64,000 bases of DNA from NCBI RefSeq assembly GCF_010993745.1, contig NZ_WOTN01000002.1, positions 1,674,001 to 1,738,000 of the forward strand, in the 5' to 3' direction. Below the pieces are notes generated by a model. It did no database searches. It had not been told where the DNA came from and saw only the letters and a program-made list of their open reading frames with translations. Source of the DNA: Fodinicola acaciae. Lineage in GTDB: Bacteria; Actinomycetota; Actinomycetes; Mycobacteriales; HKI-0501. The position numbers were made by a program, and so were the translations under genes. Shown here piece after piece: positions 43,200 through 50,824 of this stretch (the stretch's first letter is position 1; every line of letters begins with the position of its first letter).

Positions 43200-44081
43200 A
43201 TGGAGACGCGTCGTCTGCGGTTGTTGTTGGAGCTGTCCCGGCTCGGTTCGATGCACGCGGTCGCGGAGTTCCTGCAGACCACGACCTCCACGGTCTCGCA
43301 GCAGATTGCCGCTCTCTCCAAGGAATTCGGCGTGCCTCTCATCGAGCCGGACGGCCGCCGCGTACGGCTCACGCCGGCCGGCCGCCGCCTTGCCGACCAC
43401 GCCGTCCGCATCCTGGCCGCCGTGGAGGCGGCGAAGGTCGACTTCGATCCGCGGGCCGAGCCGGCCGGCACGCTCCGCGTTTCTGGATTCGCGACCGCCA
43501 TCCGCCGCGGAATCCTGCCGATCATGGCAAAACTGGCACAGACGCATCCGCGCGCCGAGCTGATCGTCTACGAGCACGAGCCAGCCGAAGCCGTGCAACT
43601 GCTGACCTCCGACGACATCGATCTCGCTTTGACTTACGACTACAACCTCGCGCCAGCGCCGCTGGATCCGGCGCATGAGGCCACCCGGCTCTGGTCGACC
43701 GACTGGGGTCTCGGCGTGCCGGCCGACGCGGCGACAGCAGGCGACACGCTGGCGATTTTTCGTGAGTTTGCCAGCCATCCGTGGATCGGCAACTCACGCA
43801 ACCGGGCCGACGAGGACGTGGTACGGACAATCGGCTCGATGGCGGGTCGGCAACCGCGGCTGACCCATCAGGCGGACAGCCTGGACCTGGTCGAGGACAT
43901 GATCATCGCCAACCTCGGTGTCGGCCTGCTGCCGGGCGACCGGCCGACCCAACCAGGCGTGCGCGTTCTTCCGTTGCGCAGCCCCGAAGTGCAGATGCGA
44001 GCGTATGCGCTGACCCGCCGCGGCAGGGAAATCTGGCCGCTGCTGGCGCTGGTCCTGCGGATGCTCCGCGATCTCAGCTGA
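43200..44081 (+). CDS. LysR-family transcriptional regulator
   Basis: A 293-residue regulator. The N-terminal winged helix is METRRLRLLLELSRLGSMHAVAEFLQTTTSTVSQQIAALSKEFG-like (about 1-60), with PDGRRVRLTPAGRRLADHA in the wing; a substrate-binding effector domain follows (about 85-290). ATG 43200 has a GGAG site and matches the family start. It probably regulates the divergent EamA exporter. Its stop TGA is also the left target duplication of the MITE-like element at 44082. Confidence 0.9.
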   Translation: METRRLRLLLELSRLGSMHAVAEFLQTTTSTVSQQIAALSKEFGVPLIEPDGRRVRLTPAGRRLADHAVRILAAVEAAKVDFDPRAEPAGTLRVSGFATAIRRGILPIMAKLAQTHPRAELIVYEHEPAEAVQLLTSDDIDLALTYDYNLAPAPLDPAHEATRLWSTDWGLGVPADAATAGDTLAIFREFASHPWIGNSRNRADEDVVRTIGSMAGRQPRLTHQADSLDLVEDMIIANLGVGLLPGDRPTQPGVRVLPLRSPEVQMRAYALTRRGREIWPLLALVLRMLRDLS

Positions 44082-44158
44082 GAGCCTGTTGGTAACCGGT
44101 GGCACGCGATAGCCGTTTGGATCTCGACTCTCACGCACCACCGTTTACCAACGGGCTC
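44082..44158. mobile_element. MITE-like element, copy 3 (TGA target duplication)
   Basis: A 77-base element with ends GAGCCTGTTGGTAACCGGTGG and the near-complement ending CGGGCTC, flanked by TGA on both sides (44079-44081 and 44159-44161). It keeps TTTGGATCTCGACTCTC near the right arm. It looks like a shortened relative of the element at 26695. It provides the stop codon of the amylase gene. Confidence 0.75.
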
Positions 44159-45605
44159 TGAGCTTGGAACCGGTGTAGATCGCGGCGGCGGTCATGCCGG
44201 TCAAGGTGAGGTGCGCGGTGCCGTCGGCGGCGACGGAGATCGTACGACCGCCGCACGCGCGGCTGGCCAGGTCGAAGTCGCCGGACAGGACGTCACAGTA
44301 GGTGCCGGCGGCCAGGCCTGTCTGCAGTGTCTGGTCCATCCCGAAGGATTCCCGGTTGATGGCGACGAAACCGAGGTTGCCGCGGCTGAAGGCGATCTGC
44401 TGATAGCCGTTGTCCCATTTGTTGTCGACCGACCAGGCGCCGGTGGTGGCGGCGCGGAAACCGAACATGTTGGCGATGTTTCCCCACCGGTGGTCACACA
44501 CCCACGGACGGATGTTGGTGCAACCGCTCGGATAGGTCGTGTCGCCGGCGGCGTACGGTCCGATCGTCATGCCGTTGGCCGCCGTCGGTGGCGCGTCATC
44601 CTTGCCCGACCAGTTGAAGTCCGAGGTGACCAGCGGATTTCCGTACGGCCAGGCCAAAGTGAAGACCTGCGCGAGGTTGTAGAGCGAGCCGTCCTTGTAG
44701 TTGAGCGCGCTGCCGTCGCGCTCGGTGTCGTGGTCGTCGACGAACGGCACCGCGTCGGAGCTGCCGAGCAGGCCCCAGTTGTTCCAGCTCTGCTCCGGAT
44801 GCATCAGGCTGGCCAGCGTGCCGGACCGGAACACCGAGGTGATGTTCTTGCCATACTTGAACTCCGTCACGTTGCCGATGCCGGTGTACTCGTCGCGCGA
44901 CACCGCCTCGCCGCCGTAGTCGATGACTTCGCTGTAGACGTACGGTTTGGTGACACGGCTCAGAATGGCCGCCAGGTCACCGGCCGCCATGTGTTTGGCC
45001 GCGTCGATCCGGAATCCGCCGACTCCCAACGACAACAGGTCGTTGAGATAGCCGGCCTCGGTCTGGCGGACGTAGTCGGCGCCGGTGTTCAGGTCGGCGA
45101 GCTCCACCAGCTCACAGTTCTGTACGTTGGCGCGGTCCTGGTAGTTGCTGACCTGGCAGGTCGGCTGGTGGAAATCCTGCGGTCCGTAGCTCGGATAGTG
45201 ATATTTCGTGTACGCCGTGCCGACAATGCTGGTGCCGTCGGTGCCGGTCATGTGGTTGAGCACCACGTCGGCGATGACGACCACGCCAGCGGCCTTGCAG
45301 GTGTTGACCATCGCGGCGAACTGCGCGCGGCTGCCGCTGCGGCTGTCCAGCCGATAGCTGACCGGCTGGTAGACCTCCCACCACGGATCGCCGGAAACCC
45401 TGGCGTGCTCCTGCGGAGGAGTCACCTGGACGGCCCAGACGCCTTTGGGGCCAAGGAAGTTCGTACACTCGCGGCCGACATCGGTCCACGGCCACTGAAA
45501 GAGCTGGACGATGCCGGCTCGCGGTCCGCCGTACGCCGGAGCCGCGGCGGCCGCGGGTGCTGGCGCCAGCAGAAGGGCGGCAAGCAGGAGCGCGGGCAGC
45601 TTCAT
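44145..45605 (-). CDS. Secreted alpha-amylase (GH13)
   Basis: A 486-residue protein with a Sec signal peptide (MKLPALLLAALLLAPAPAAA, cleavage about residue 21-23). The GH13 conserved regions are DVVLNH (113-118), GFRIDAAKH with nucleophile Asp201, acid Glu226 in YSEVIDY and FVDDHD (Asp293). It resembles the Streptomyces/animal-type amylases, with a C-terminal beta domain from about 390. It hydrolyses internal alpha-1,4 bonds in starch outside the cell. It ends in RARW plus TAA, encoded by the MITE-like element; the unoccupied site would have ended K-L-S-stop. It lies downstream of a sugar importer operon. Confidence 0.93.
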   Translation of the reverse strand: MKLPALLLAALLLAPAPAAAAAPAYGGPRAGIVQLFQWPWTDVGRECTNFLGPKGVWAVQVTPPQEHARVSGDPWWEVYQPVSYRLDSRSGSRAQFAAMVNTCKAAGVVVIADVVLNHMTGTDGTSIVGTAYTKYHYPSYGPQDFHQPTCQVSNYQDRANVQNCELVELADLNTGADYVRQTEAGYLNDLLSLGVGGFRIDAAKHMAAGDLAAILSRVTKPYVYSEVIDYGGEAVSRDEYTGIGNVTEFKYGKNITSVFRSGTLASLMHPEQSWNNWGLLGSSDAVPFVDDHDTERDGSALNYKDGSLYNLAQVFTLAWPYGNPLVTSDFNWSGKDDAPPTAANGMTIGPYAAGDTTYPSGCTNIRPWVCDHRWGNIANMFGFRAATTGAWSVDNKWDNGYQQIAFSRGNLGFVAINRESFGMDQTLQTGLAAGTYCDVLSGDFDLASRACGGRTISVAADGTAHLTLTGMTAAAIYTGSKLRARW

Positions 45606-45613
45606 GGCTAGAT

Positions 45614-45666
45614 GGTCGCATGGCCACCATGCCTGCGTCAGATGCAAGCATGGTGGCCATGCGACC
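45614..45666. repeat. 24-5-24 hairpin repeat, copy 3
   Basis: Arms of 24 bases starting GGTCGCATGGCCACCATGCC pair with one mismatch across a 5-base loop, the same design as 24409-24461. It lies between the sugar-binding protein stop (45675) and the amylase start (45605), probably ending the importer transcript so that the amylase has its own promoter nearby. Confidence 0.75.
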
Positions 45667-45674
45667 AGAGGCGG

Positions 45675-47159
45675 CTAGCCGGAGACGGACTGGTTGTACT
45701 GGCTGATCGTGTTCTTCAGCGTCCCCTCGGTGGCGTCGAGGGTCGCTTTCGGGTCCTTGCCCTGCAAGACGATCGCCTGCATCGCGTTTTCCACCGCTTT
45801 ACGGGTCTGCGGCATCGTGCCGAGGTTGCAGCCCTGCGTGGCGGTGGTCAGCTTGGTCTGCTGCAGCTGCGTGATGGCGGTCTTGAACTGCGGCCGCTGC
45901 GCCACCCACTGCTGGTCGACGCTGGTGTTCAGCGCCGACTTGCTGATCGGGAAATAGCCGGTGGAGGTGTGCCAGGTGGCCTGCGAGTTGGCGCTGGCCA
46001 GATATTTCACGAACTCCCACGACGCCCGCTCGGTCTCCGGCTTCTTTTCCTTGCCGACGACCCACAGCGAGGCGCCACCGATGATCGGTCCGCCGGTGTC
46101 GGTCGGGTTGACCTTCGGATAGAAACCGGTGCCGATGTCAAACTTTCCCTTGGTGGCCTTGAGGAATCCACCGAGCGAGCCGGTCGACTCCAGCGTCATC
46201 GCCACCTTGCCGGCGGTGAAGGCGTTGTCGCCGTTCTCGGTGTTGCTGTCCAGCTTGAGCGCCAGGCCCTGGTTGACCATCTGCGTCCACCACTGCATGA
46301 GCTTGACGTGCGTCGGCGTGTCCAGCTTCACGCTGTCCGCGCGGCCGGTGCGGCCGTTGGCCGGCGCGCACATCTCCTCGTTCGCGGCGGCCGTCCACTG
46401 CTCGAAGAACCAGCCGTAGAGCGAGGCGCCGAAACCGTACTGGACGACGTTGCCAGCGGCGTCCTTGACGGTCAGCTTCTTGGCCGCCGCCATGATCTCG
46501 TCGAGGTTTTTCGGCGGGTTGTTGGGATCGAGGCCGGCCTTGGTGAAGGCGTTCTTGTTGACGTACATCAACGGCATGGAGGTGTTGAACGGCATCGAGT
46601 AGAGCTTCTTGTCGACGGTGTAGTAGCCGGCGATGTTGGGCTGGATGTCGGAGGTGTCGAACTTGTCCTTGTCCACGAACGACTGCACCGGCAGGATCGA
46701 CTTGGAGTCGATCATGAAACGCGTGCCGATGTCGTAGACCTGCAGGATGTCCGGCGTCTGTCCGTTGCCCAGCGCGCTCTTGTACGCCGTCAGAGTGTCG
46801 TCGTAGGTGTTCTTGAACTGCAGGTTGACCTTGATCTTCCCGGCGTGCGCGGCGTTGAAGGCGTCGGTGAGCTTCTTCAGCGCCTCGCCGTTGGCGCCGG
46901 ACATGGCGTGCCAGAAGGTGACGTTCACCAGGCCCTTGCCGTTCAACGCCTCCGCGCCTGGCGCCTCGGCGGTGCTGGAGTCGCCGCTGGACGCGGCCGA
47001 GCTGCACGCGCCCAACAGCGCCACCGCGGCGGCCATTGCCACGGCAAACTTGAATTTCCCGCGGGGGTGCAGGGGGCGCAGCCCCCTGACCGGGGTCTGG
47101 GGGTCGGACCCCCAGGGCAGTTGTCGCACTTTCCCCTCCGGTTTCGTGGGACTGATCAT
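45675..47159 (-). CDS. Sugar-binding lipoprotein of an ABC importer
   Basis: A 494-residue solute-binding protein of the UgpB-like SBP_bac_1 class. Its N terminus is unusual: about 36 residues (LPWGSDPQTPVRGLRPLHPR) are encoded by the double hairpin at 47070-47115 and precede the hydrophobic FKFAVAMAAAVALLGACSS with lipobox LGAC (Cys about 53). The ATG at 47159 overlaps the permease stop (ATGA). An alternative GTG at 47129 has a GGAGGGG site and gives a shorter n-region. The mature domain begins NVTFWHAMSGANGEALKKL. It delivers a sugar, possibly the products of the adjacent amylase. Confidence 0.88.
   Translation of the reverse strand: MISPTKPEGKVRQLPWGSDPQTPVRGLRPLHPRGKFKFAVAMAAAVALLGACSSAASSGDSSTAEAPGAEALNGKGLVNVTFWHAMSGANGEALKKLTDAFNAAHAGKIKVNLQFKNTYDDTLTAYKSALGNGQTPDILQVYDIGTRFMIDSKSILPVQSFVDKDKFDTSDIQPNIAGYYTVDKKLYSMPFNTSMPLMYVNKNAFTKAGLDPNNPPKNLDEIMAAAKKLTVKDAAGNVVQYGFGASLYGWFFEQWTAAANEEMCAPANGRTGRADSVKLDTPTHVKLMQWWTQMVNQGLALKLDSNTENGDNAFTAGKVAMTLESTGSLGGFLKATKGKFDIGTGFYPKVNPTDTGGPIIGGASLWVVGKEKKPETERASWEFVKYLASANSQATWHTSTGYFPISKSALNTSVDQQWVAQRPQFKTAITQLQQTKLTTATQGCNLGTMPQTRKAVENAMQAIVLQGKDPKATLDATEGTLKNTISQYNQSVSG
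47070..47115. repeat. Double GC hairpin (REP-like) inside a signal-peptide region
   Basis: Two adjacent stems: CAGGGGGCGCAGCCCCCTG (47070-47088) and CTGGGGGTCGGACCCCCAG (47097-47115). I recognise the pair as the type of extragenic palindrome widespread in high-GC actinobacterial genomes. Here it is in frame in the N-terminal coding sequence of the binding protein. Confidence 0.7.
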
Positions 47160-47995
47160 TTCACCGCGCCCGCGGTGAACCCCCGGATCAACCACCGCTG
47201 GCCCAGGATGACCAGCAGCAATGTCGGCACCAGGGTAATGGTGATCCCGGCCAGCAGAATGGCGGGGTCACCGAACTCGTTGCTCTTCAAGGCGAAAACC
47301 GCGGTCTGCAGAGTGTTCAGCGAATTGTCACCGGACGCGATGATCAGCGGCCAGAAATACATGTTCCAGCCCTGCAGGAAAGACCACACCGCGAGCGCGG
47401 TGAGCGACGGGCGTACGGCCGGCAACAGGATGGTGAAAAGAAACCGCAGGTGGCCGCAGCCGTCGATCTCGGCGGCCTGGCGCAGCTCGGTCGGAAACTG
47501 CCGGAACGCCTGCCGCATCAGGAAAACACCGAAGCCGACGGCCAGGAACGGCAGCACCAGCGCCAGCCGGTTGTCGCCGATGCCGAGGCTGCGGACGAAA
47601 AGCGCGTTGGGCACCACGATCGCCTCGTACGGCACCATGATCGTGGCCATGAAGATCCAGAACAGCAGCTTGCCGATCGGGTTGCGCATGAACACCAGCG
47701 AGTACGCGGCCAGGCACGAGGTGACCACCTGCGACACCATCATCACCACACCGACGAAAAGCGAGTTCACGAAGGCCGGCAGCAGCGGTACGGTCGTCTG
47801 CCGCATCGCGCTGAGATAGCTGTCCAGGGTGAAATGGCCGAACAGGTTCGGCGGTTGCTGCAACAGATCCGACGACGGCAGGAAACCGCCGACCACGGTC
47901 AGCAAAACCGGAAACAGCAGGACGATCGCGGCGACCACCAGCCAGACGTAGATGATCGTCGTGGACGTCTTGCTGGGCTGCGTTGCGCGGCTCAC
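47156..47995 (-). CDS. Carbohydrate ABC transporter permease (MalG/UgpE type)
   Basis: A 279-residue permease with six helices and the EAA loop ELRQAAEIDGCGHLRFLF (about 170-187). The C terminus WLIRGFTAGAVK is typical. It overlaps the upstream permease gene by four bases and the downstream binding-protein gene by four bases, so the operon is tightly coupled. Operon order is permease, permease, binding protein. No ATPase gene is present; a shared MsiK-like ATPase is the likely partner. Confidence 0.93.
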   Translation of the reverse strand: MSRATQPSKTSTTIIYVWLVVAAIVLLFPVLLTVVGGFLPSSDLLQQPPNLFGHFTLDSYLSAMRQTTVPLLPAFVNSLFVGVVMMVSQVVTSCLAAYSLVFMRNPIGKLLFWIFMATIMVPYEAIVVPNALFVRSLGIGDNRLALVLPFLAVGFGVFLMRQAFRQFPTELRQAAEIDGCGHLRFLFTILLPAVRPSLTALAVWSFLQGWNMYFWPLIIASGDNSLNTLQTAVFALKSNEFGDPAILLAGITITLVPTLLLVILGQRWLIRGFTAGAVK

Positions 47996-49038
47996 CGGTA
48001 GTGCACCCGCCTTTCGATGACACCGAACTGGACGACGGCGATCAGCACACCGACCACCAGCAGCACCAGGCCCTGTGCGCTGGCGAGGCCGAAATTGCTG
48101 TTGTTGTTATGGAAAGCGTTGTCGAAGATGGCGTAGACGAGCGTCGAGGTGGCGCCGTTGGGGCCGCCGTCGGTCATCACCTGCACTTGGCCGAGGCTTT
48201 GCAGCGCGGTCAGCGTCGTCGTGACGATCGCGAAAAACAGGCTGGGCGAGATCATCGGCAGCGTGACGCTGAAAAACTGCCGAAAGCCGGACGCCCCGTC
48301 GATGGTGGACGCCTCCAACACGTCCTCGTCGACACCGGCCAGGCCCGCGCTGAGCACCAGCAGGTTGAAGCCGGACACCATCCACACCGTCACACCGGCG
48401 ACGGTGACCATCGCCCAGTTGGAGTCGGTGGTCCAGCCGGGAGCGGAGATGCCGACCAGCCGCAGGACCCAGTTGATCGGCGACATCGCCGGGTTGAGCA
48501 TCAGCAGCCAGACCACGCTGGCGGTGGACGCGGAATAGGCGAACGGCAGGCTGAACAGCGTACGGAAAACCCGCATTCCTTTCAGCGGCTGCGAAATCGG
48601 CGCCGCGAGCGCCAGCGGCAGTACGACTCCGGCGACCACCACGATCGCGGTGAATTCGGCGGTTTGCAGCAGAATATGGCCGAATTGCGGCGTCAGCAGC
48701 TGCTGGAAATGTTGCAGGCCGACGAACCTGGTTGGGTTGCCGAGAATGTCGCTGCCACGGGTGGACAGGAAAATCGCCTGAAACAGCGGAAAGACGACGA
48801 ACGTCCCCACGCCGGCGAGCGCCGGCACCACGAACAGCACCGCGAGCGCGATTTCGCGCGGGCTTCGGCGGCGTCGGTTTCGGCTGGTCAGCGCGGTTTT
48901 CTCGGTCGCTGGTGGGGTCAGTGCGATGGACACGGCTGGCGAGTCTGCGTCACGCAGCGTACCGGTTGGCGAAGCCGCGCTGTCCGTGTCGTGACGGCTG
49001 TCCGAACGGATCGCGTCGGGGGAGTCCCCAGAATTCAC
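47992..49038 (-). CDS. Carbohydrate ABC transporter permease (MalF/UgpA type)
   Basis: A permease of about 348 residues with a long polar N terminus (about 1-60, rich in Ser, Asp, Arg), six helices and the EAA loop DVLEASTIDGASGFRQFF. QVMTDGGPNGATSTLVYAI is the segment before the last helix. The start is uncertain: GTG 49038 has an AAAAGAG stretch just before it, while GTG 48933 would give a conventional short N terminus. It is the first gene of the importer operon, 77 bases after the response-regulator gene in the same direction. Confidence 0.85.
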   Translation of the reverse strand: MNSGDSPDAIRSDSRHDTDSAASPTGTLRDADSPAVSIALTPPATEKTALTSRNRRRRSPREIALAVLFVVPALAGVGTFVVFPLFQAIFLSTRGSDILGNPTRFVGLQHFQQLLTPQFGHILLQTAEFTAIVVVAGVVLPLALAAPISQPLKGMRVFRTLFSLPFAYSASTASVVWLLMLNPAMSPINWVLRLVGISAPGWTTDSNWAMVTVAGVTVWMVSGFNLLVLSAGLAGVDEDVLEASTIDGASGFRQFFSVTLPMISPSLFFAIVTTTLTALQSLGQVQVMTDGGPNGATSTLVYAIFDNAFHNNNSNFGLASAQGLVLLVVGVLIAVVQFGVIERRVHYR

Positions 49039-49114
49039 TCTTTTCGCCTTTTGTGTCGATGTGAATGCTCGTACAGAACGCGGAGTGTAGCCGCTCCGAC
49101 CAGGGAGGACCGCC

Positions 49115-49771
49115 CTAGTCCGGAATAGGCAGGCCGGCGCGTACGGCGAAGACCACGAGCTGTGCGCGGTCGCGCGCGTTGAGCTTGACCATCGCGCGGC
49201 TGACATGGGTGCGTACGGTGTCCGGGCTGACCACGAGCGCGGCGGCGATCTCGGCGTTGGACCGGCCGGTCGCGACCCAGGCCATCATCTCGCGTTCGCG
49301 CGCGGTGAGGCTGTCCAGCGCCGGCGCCTCGCCGCGCTGCGGCACCTGGTGCGCGAACAGGCCGACCACGCGCCGCGTCACCGACGGCGACAGCAGCGCC
49401 TCACCGGCCGCCACCACGCGTATCGCGTGCACCAACTCGCCGGGGACGCTGTCCTTGAGCAGGAATCCGCTCGCTCCCGCCTGCAGTGCCTCGACCACAT
49501 AGCCGTCGGTCTCGAAGGTCGTCACCATCACGACCCGCGTCGCGAGGCCGTCGTCGGCGGTGATCTGCCGCAACAGCTCCAGGCCGTCCATGCCCGGCAT
49601 CCGGATGTCGGCGAGCAGCACGTCCGGCCGTTCGCGGCGCACCAGCTCGACCGCCGCGCGTCCGTTGTCGGCCTCGCCGACGAGGCGCAGGTCGGCCTCG
49701 CGTTCGATGAGTACGCGCAGGCCCATCCGGACGACCGGCTCGTCGTCGGCGATCGCCACGGTGATCGTCAT
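49115..49771 (-). CDS. LuxR-family response regulator
   Basis: A 218-residue NarL-type regulator with a receiver domain (DDEP near 9-12, phosphoacceptor Asp in LLADIRMPGMDG about 54, FLLKD) and a C-terminal HTH (LTAREREMMAWVATGRSNAEIAAAL then VSPDTVRTHV). It overlaps the sensor kinase gene by four bases (ATGA). It lies just upstream of the sugar importer operon, which could be a target, although the operon's own promoter region is only 76 bases. Confidence 0.92.
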   Translation of the reverse strand: MTITVAIADDEPVVRMGLRVLIEREADLRLVGEADNGRAAVELVRRERPDVLLADIRMPGMDGLELLRQITADDGLATRVVMVTTFETDGYVVEALQAGASGFLLKDSVPGELVHAIRVVAAGEALLSPSVTRRVVGLFAHQVPQRGEAPALDSLTAREREMMAWVATGRSNAEIAAALVVSPDTVRTHVSRAMVKLNARDRAQLVVFAVRAGLPIPD

Positions 49772-50820
49772 CCGAGTGGCAGCCTTGCGCGTACGCGAAA
49801 ACCGCCGGTGGCGACCGGACCGGCGGTGAACTCGCCGCCGGCCGACTCCACCCTGCTGCGCATGCCGGTCAGCCCTTGACCGGCTACCGGCTCTGTCGCC
49901 GGGGGACCCGTGTCGGTGATCTCCACGAGCAGATCTTCGTCCACCGCCGTCAGCCGCACCGACGCCGGTGCCGCGTCGGCGTGTCGAAGGACGTTGGTCA
50001 GCGACTCCTGGACGACGCGGTATGCGACGGTCGCCACCGCGGGCGGCAGCTCCGACACGTCGATGGCCAGGTCGACCGGCAGGCCGCCGGCGCGTACGCG
50101 CTCGACCAGGCCGCGTACGTCCGGCAGCGACTCGCCGCGCAAAGCCGCCAGACTCGCGCGCAGCTCGTCCAACGCGCGCGTGCTCGTCTCGCGGATCGCC
50201 GCCAGCGACTCGCGCACCTGGTCAGGCTGCTCGTCGAAGACGACCTCGGCGACGCCGGCCTGCATGGCGACCACCGCGAAGCCGTGACCAGCCACGTCGT
50301 GCACCTCGGCGGCCAGCCGCATCCGCTCCTCGAGCGCACCGCGCAGCAGCAGCTCCTTGCGGCTGCGCGCGTTGGCGGCGACGAGCGCGCCGAGCGACCA
50401 CGGGATGATCAGCCAAGCCGGCCACAGCACCGCGAGCAAGGCCGGGGTGTGCACCGCCTCGACCAGAAACCGGGGCACCGCGGCGCCAACGGACAGCACC
50501 GCCATCACCGCCGTGACCAGCGCGGACAGCCGGACCGGCCGGAGCCGCGCCAGCTCGAAGACGGCCAGCATCATCGGCAGCTGGACCGGACCGTACGGCT
50601 GGTCGAGCAGCTGGTAGACGCCGTTGAGCGCGACGGTCGCGACGACCGTGACCACCGGAGCGGTCCGGTGCCAGGCCAGGGCCAAACCGGAGAGCGCGGC
50701 CAGCGTGAAGCCGGCGGCGTCGATCCGATGGCCCTGTCCCCACGCCGCCGGGACCGACGCGAGCACCAGCGCGACGGCGGCAGCGACCGCCACCGCCGCG
50801 TCGAGTGCTCGGATCCTCAC
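49768..50820 (-). CDS. Sensor histidine kinase (HisKA_3 type)
   Basis: A kinase of about 350 residues with four to five N-terminal helices (about 5-150), the phosphoacceptor segment RMRLAAEVHDVAGHGFAVV (His about 187) and a HATPase_c domain with VVQESLTNVLRHADAAP and GLTGMRSRVESAGG. The start is uncertain: GTG 50820 or 50823, or TTG 50838 overlapping the monooxygenase stop. It is the third gene of a tight TetR, FAD monooxygenase, kinase, regulator operon, an unusual combination suggesting a response to a compound also modified by the enzyme. Confidence 0.88.
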   Translation of the reverse strand: MRIRALDAAVAVAAAVALVLASVPAAWGQGHRIDAAGFTLAALSGLALAWHRTAPVVTVVATVALNGVYQLLDQPYGPVQLPMMLAVFELARLRPVRLSALVTAVMAVLSVGAAVPRFLVEAVHTPALLAVLWPAWLIIPWSLGALVAANARSRKELLLRGALEERMRLAAEVHDVAGHGFAVVAMQAGVAEVVFDEQPDQVRESLAAIRETSTRALDELRASLAALRGESLPDVRGLVERVRAGGLPVDLAIDVSELPPAVATVAYRVVQESLTNVLRHADAAPASVRLTAVDEDLLVEITDTGPPATEPVAGQGLTGMRSRVESAGGEFTAGPVATGGFRVRARLPLG

Positions 50821-50824
50821 CACC

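Noticed and set aside
45606-45647. N-terminal extension of the amylase through the hairpin repeat
   Set aside because: The extension is encoded by the palindrome, lacks a ribosome site and would bury the clear signal peptide that starts at 45605.
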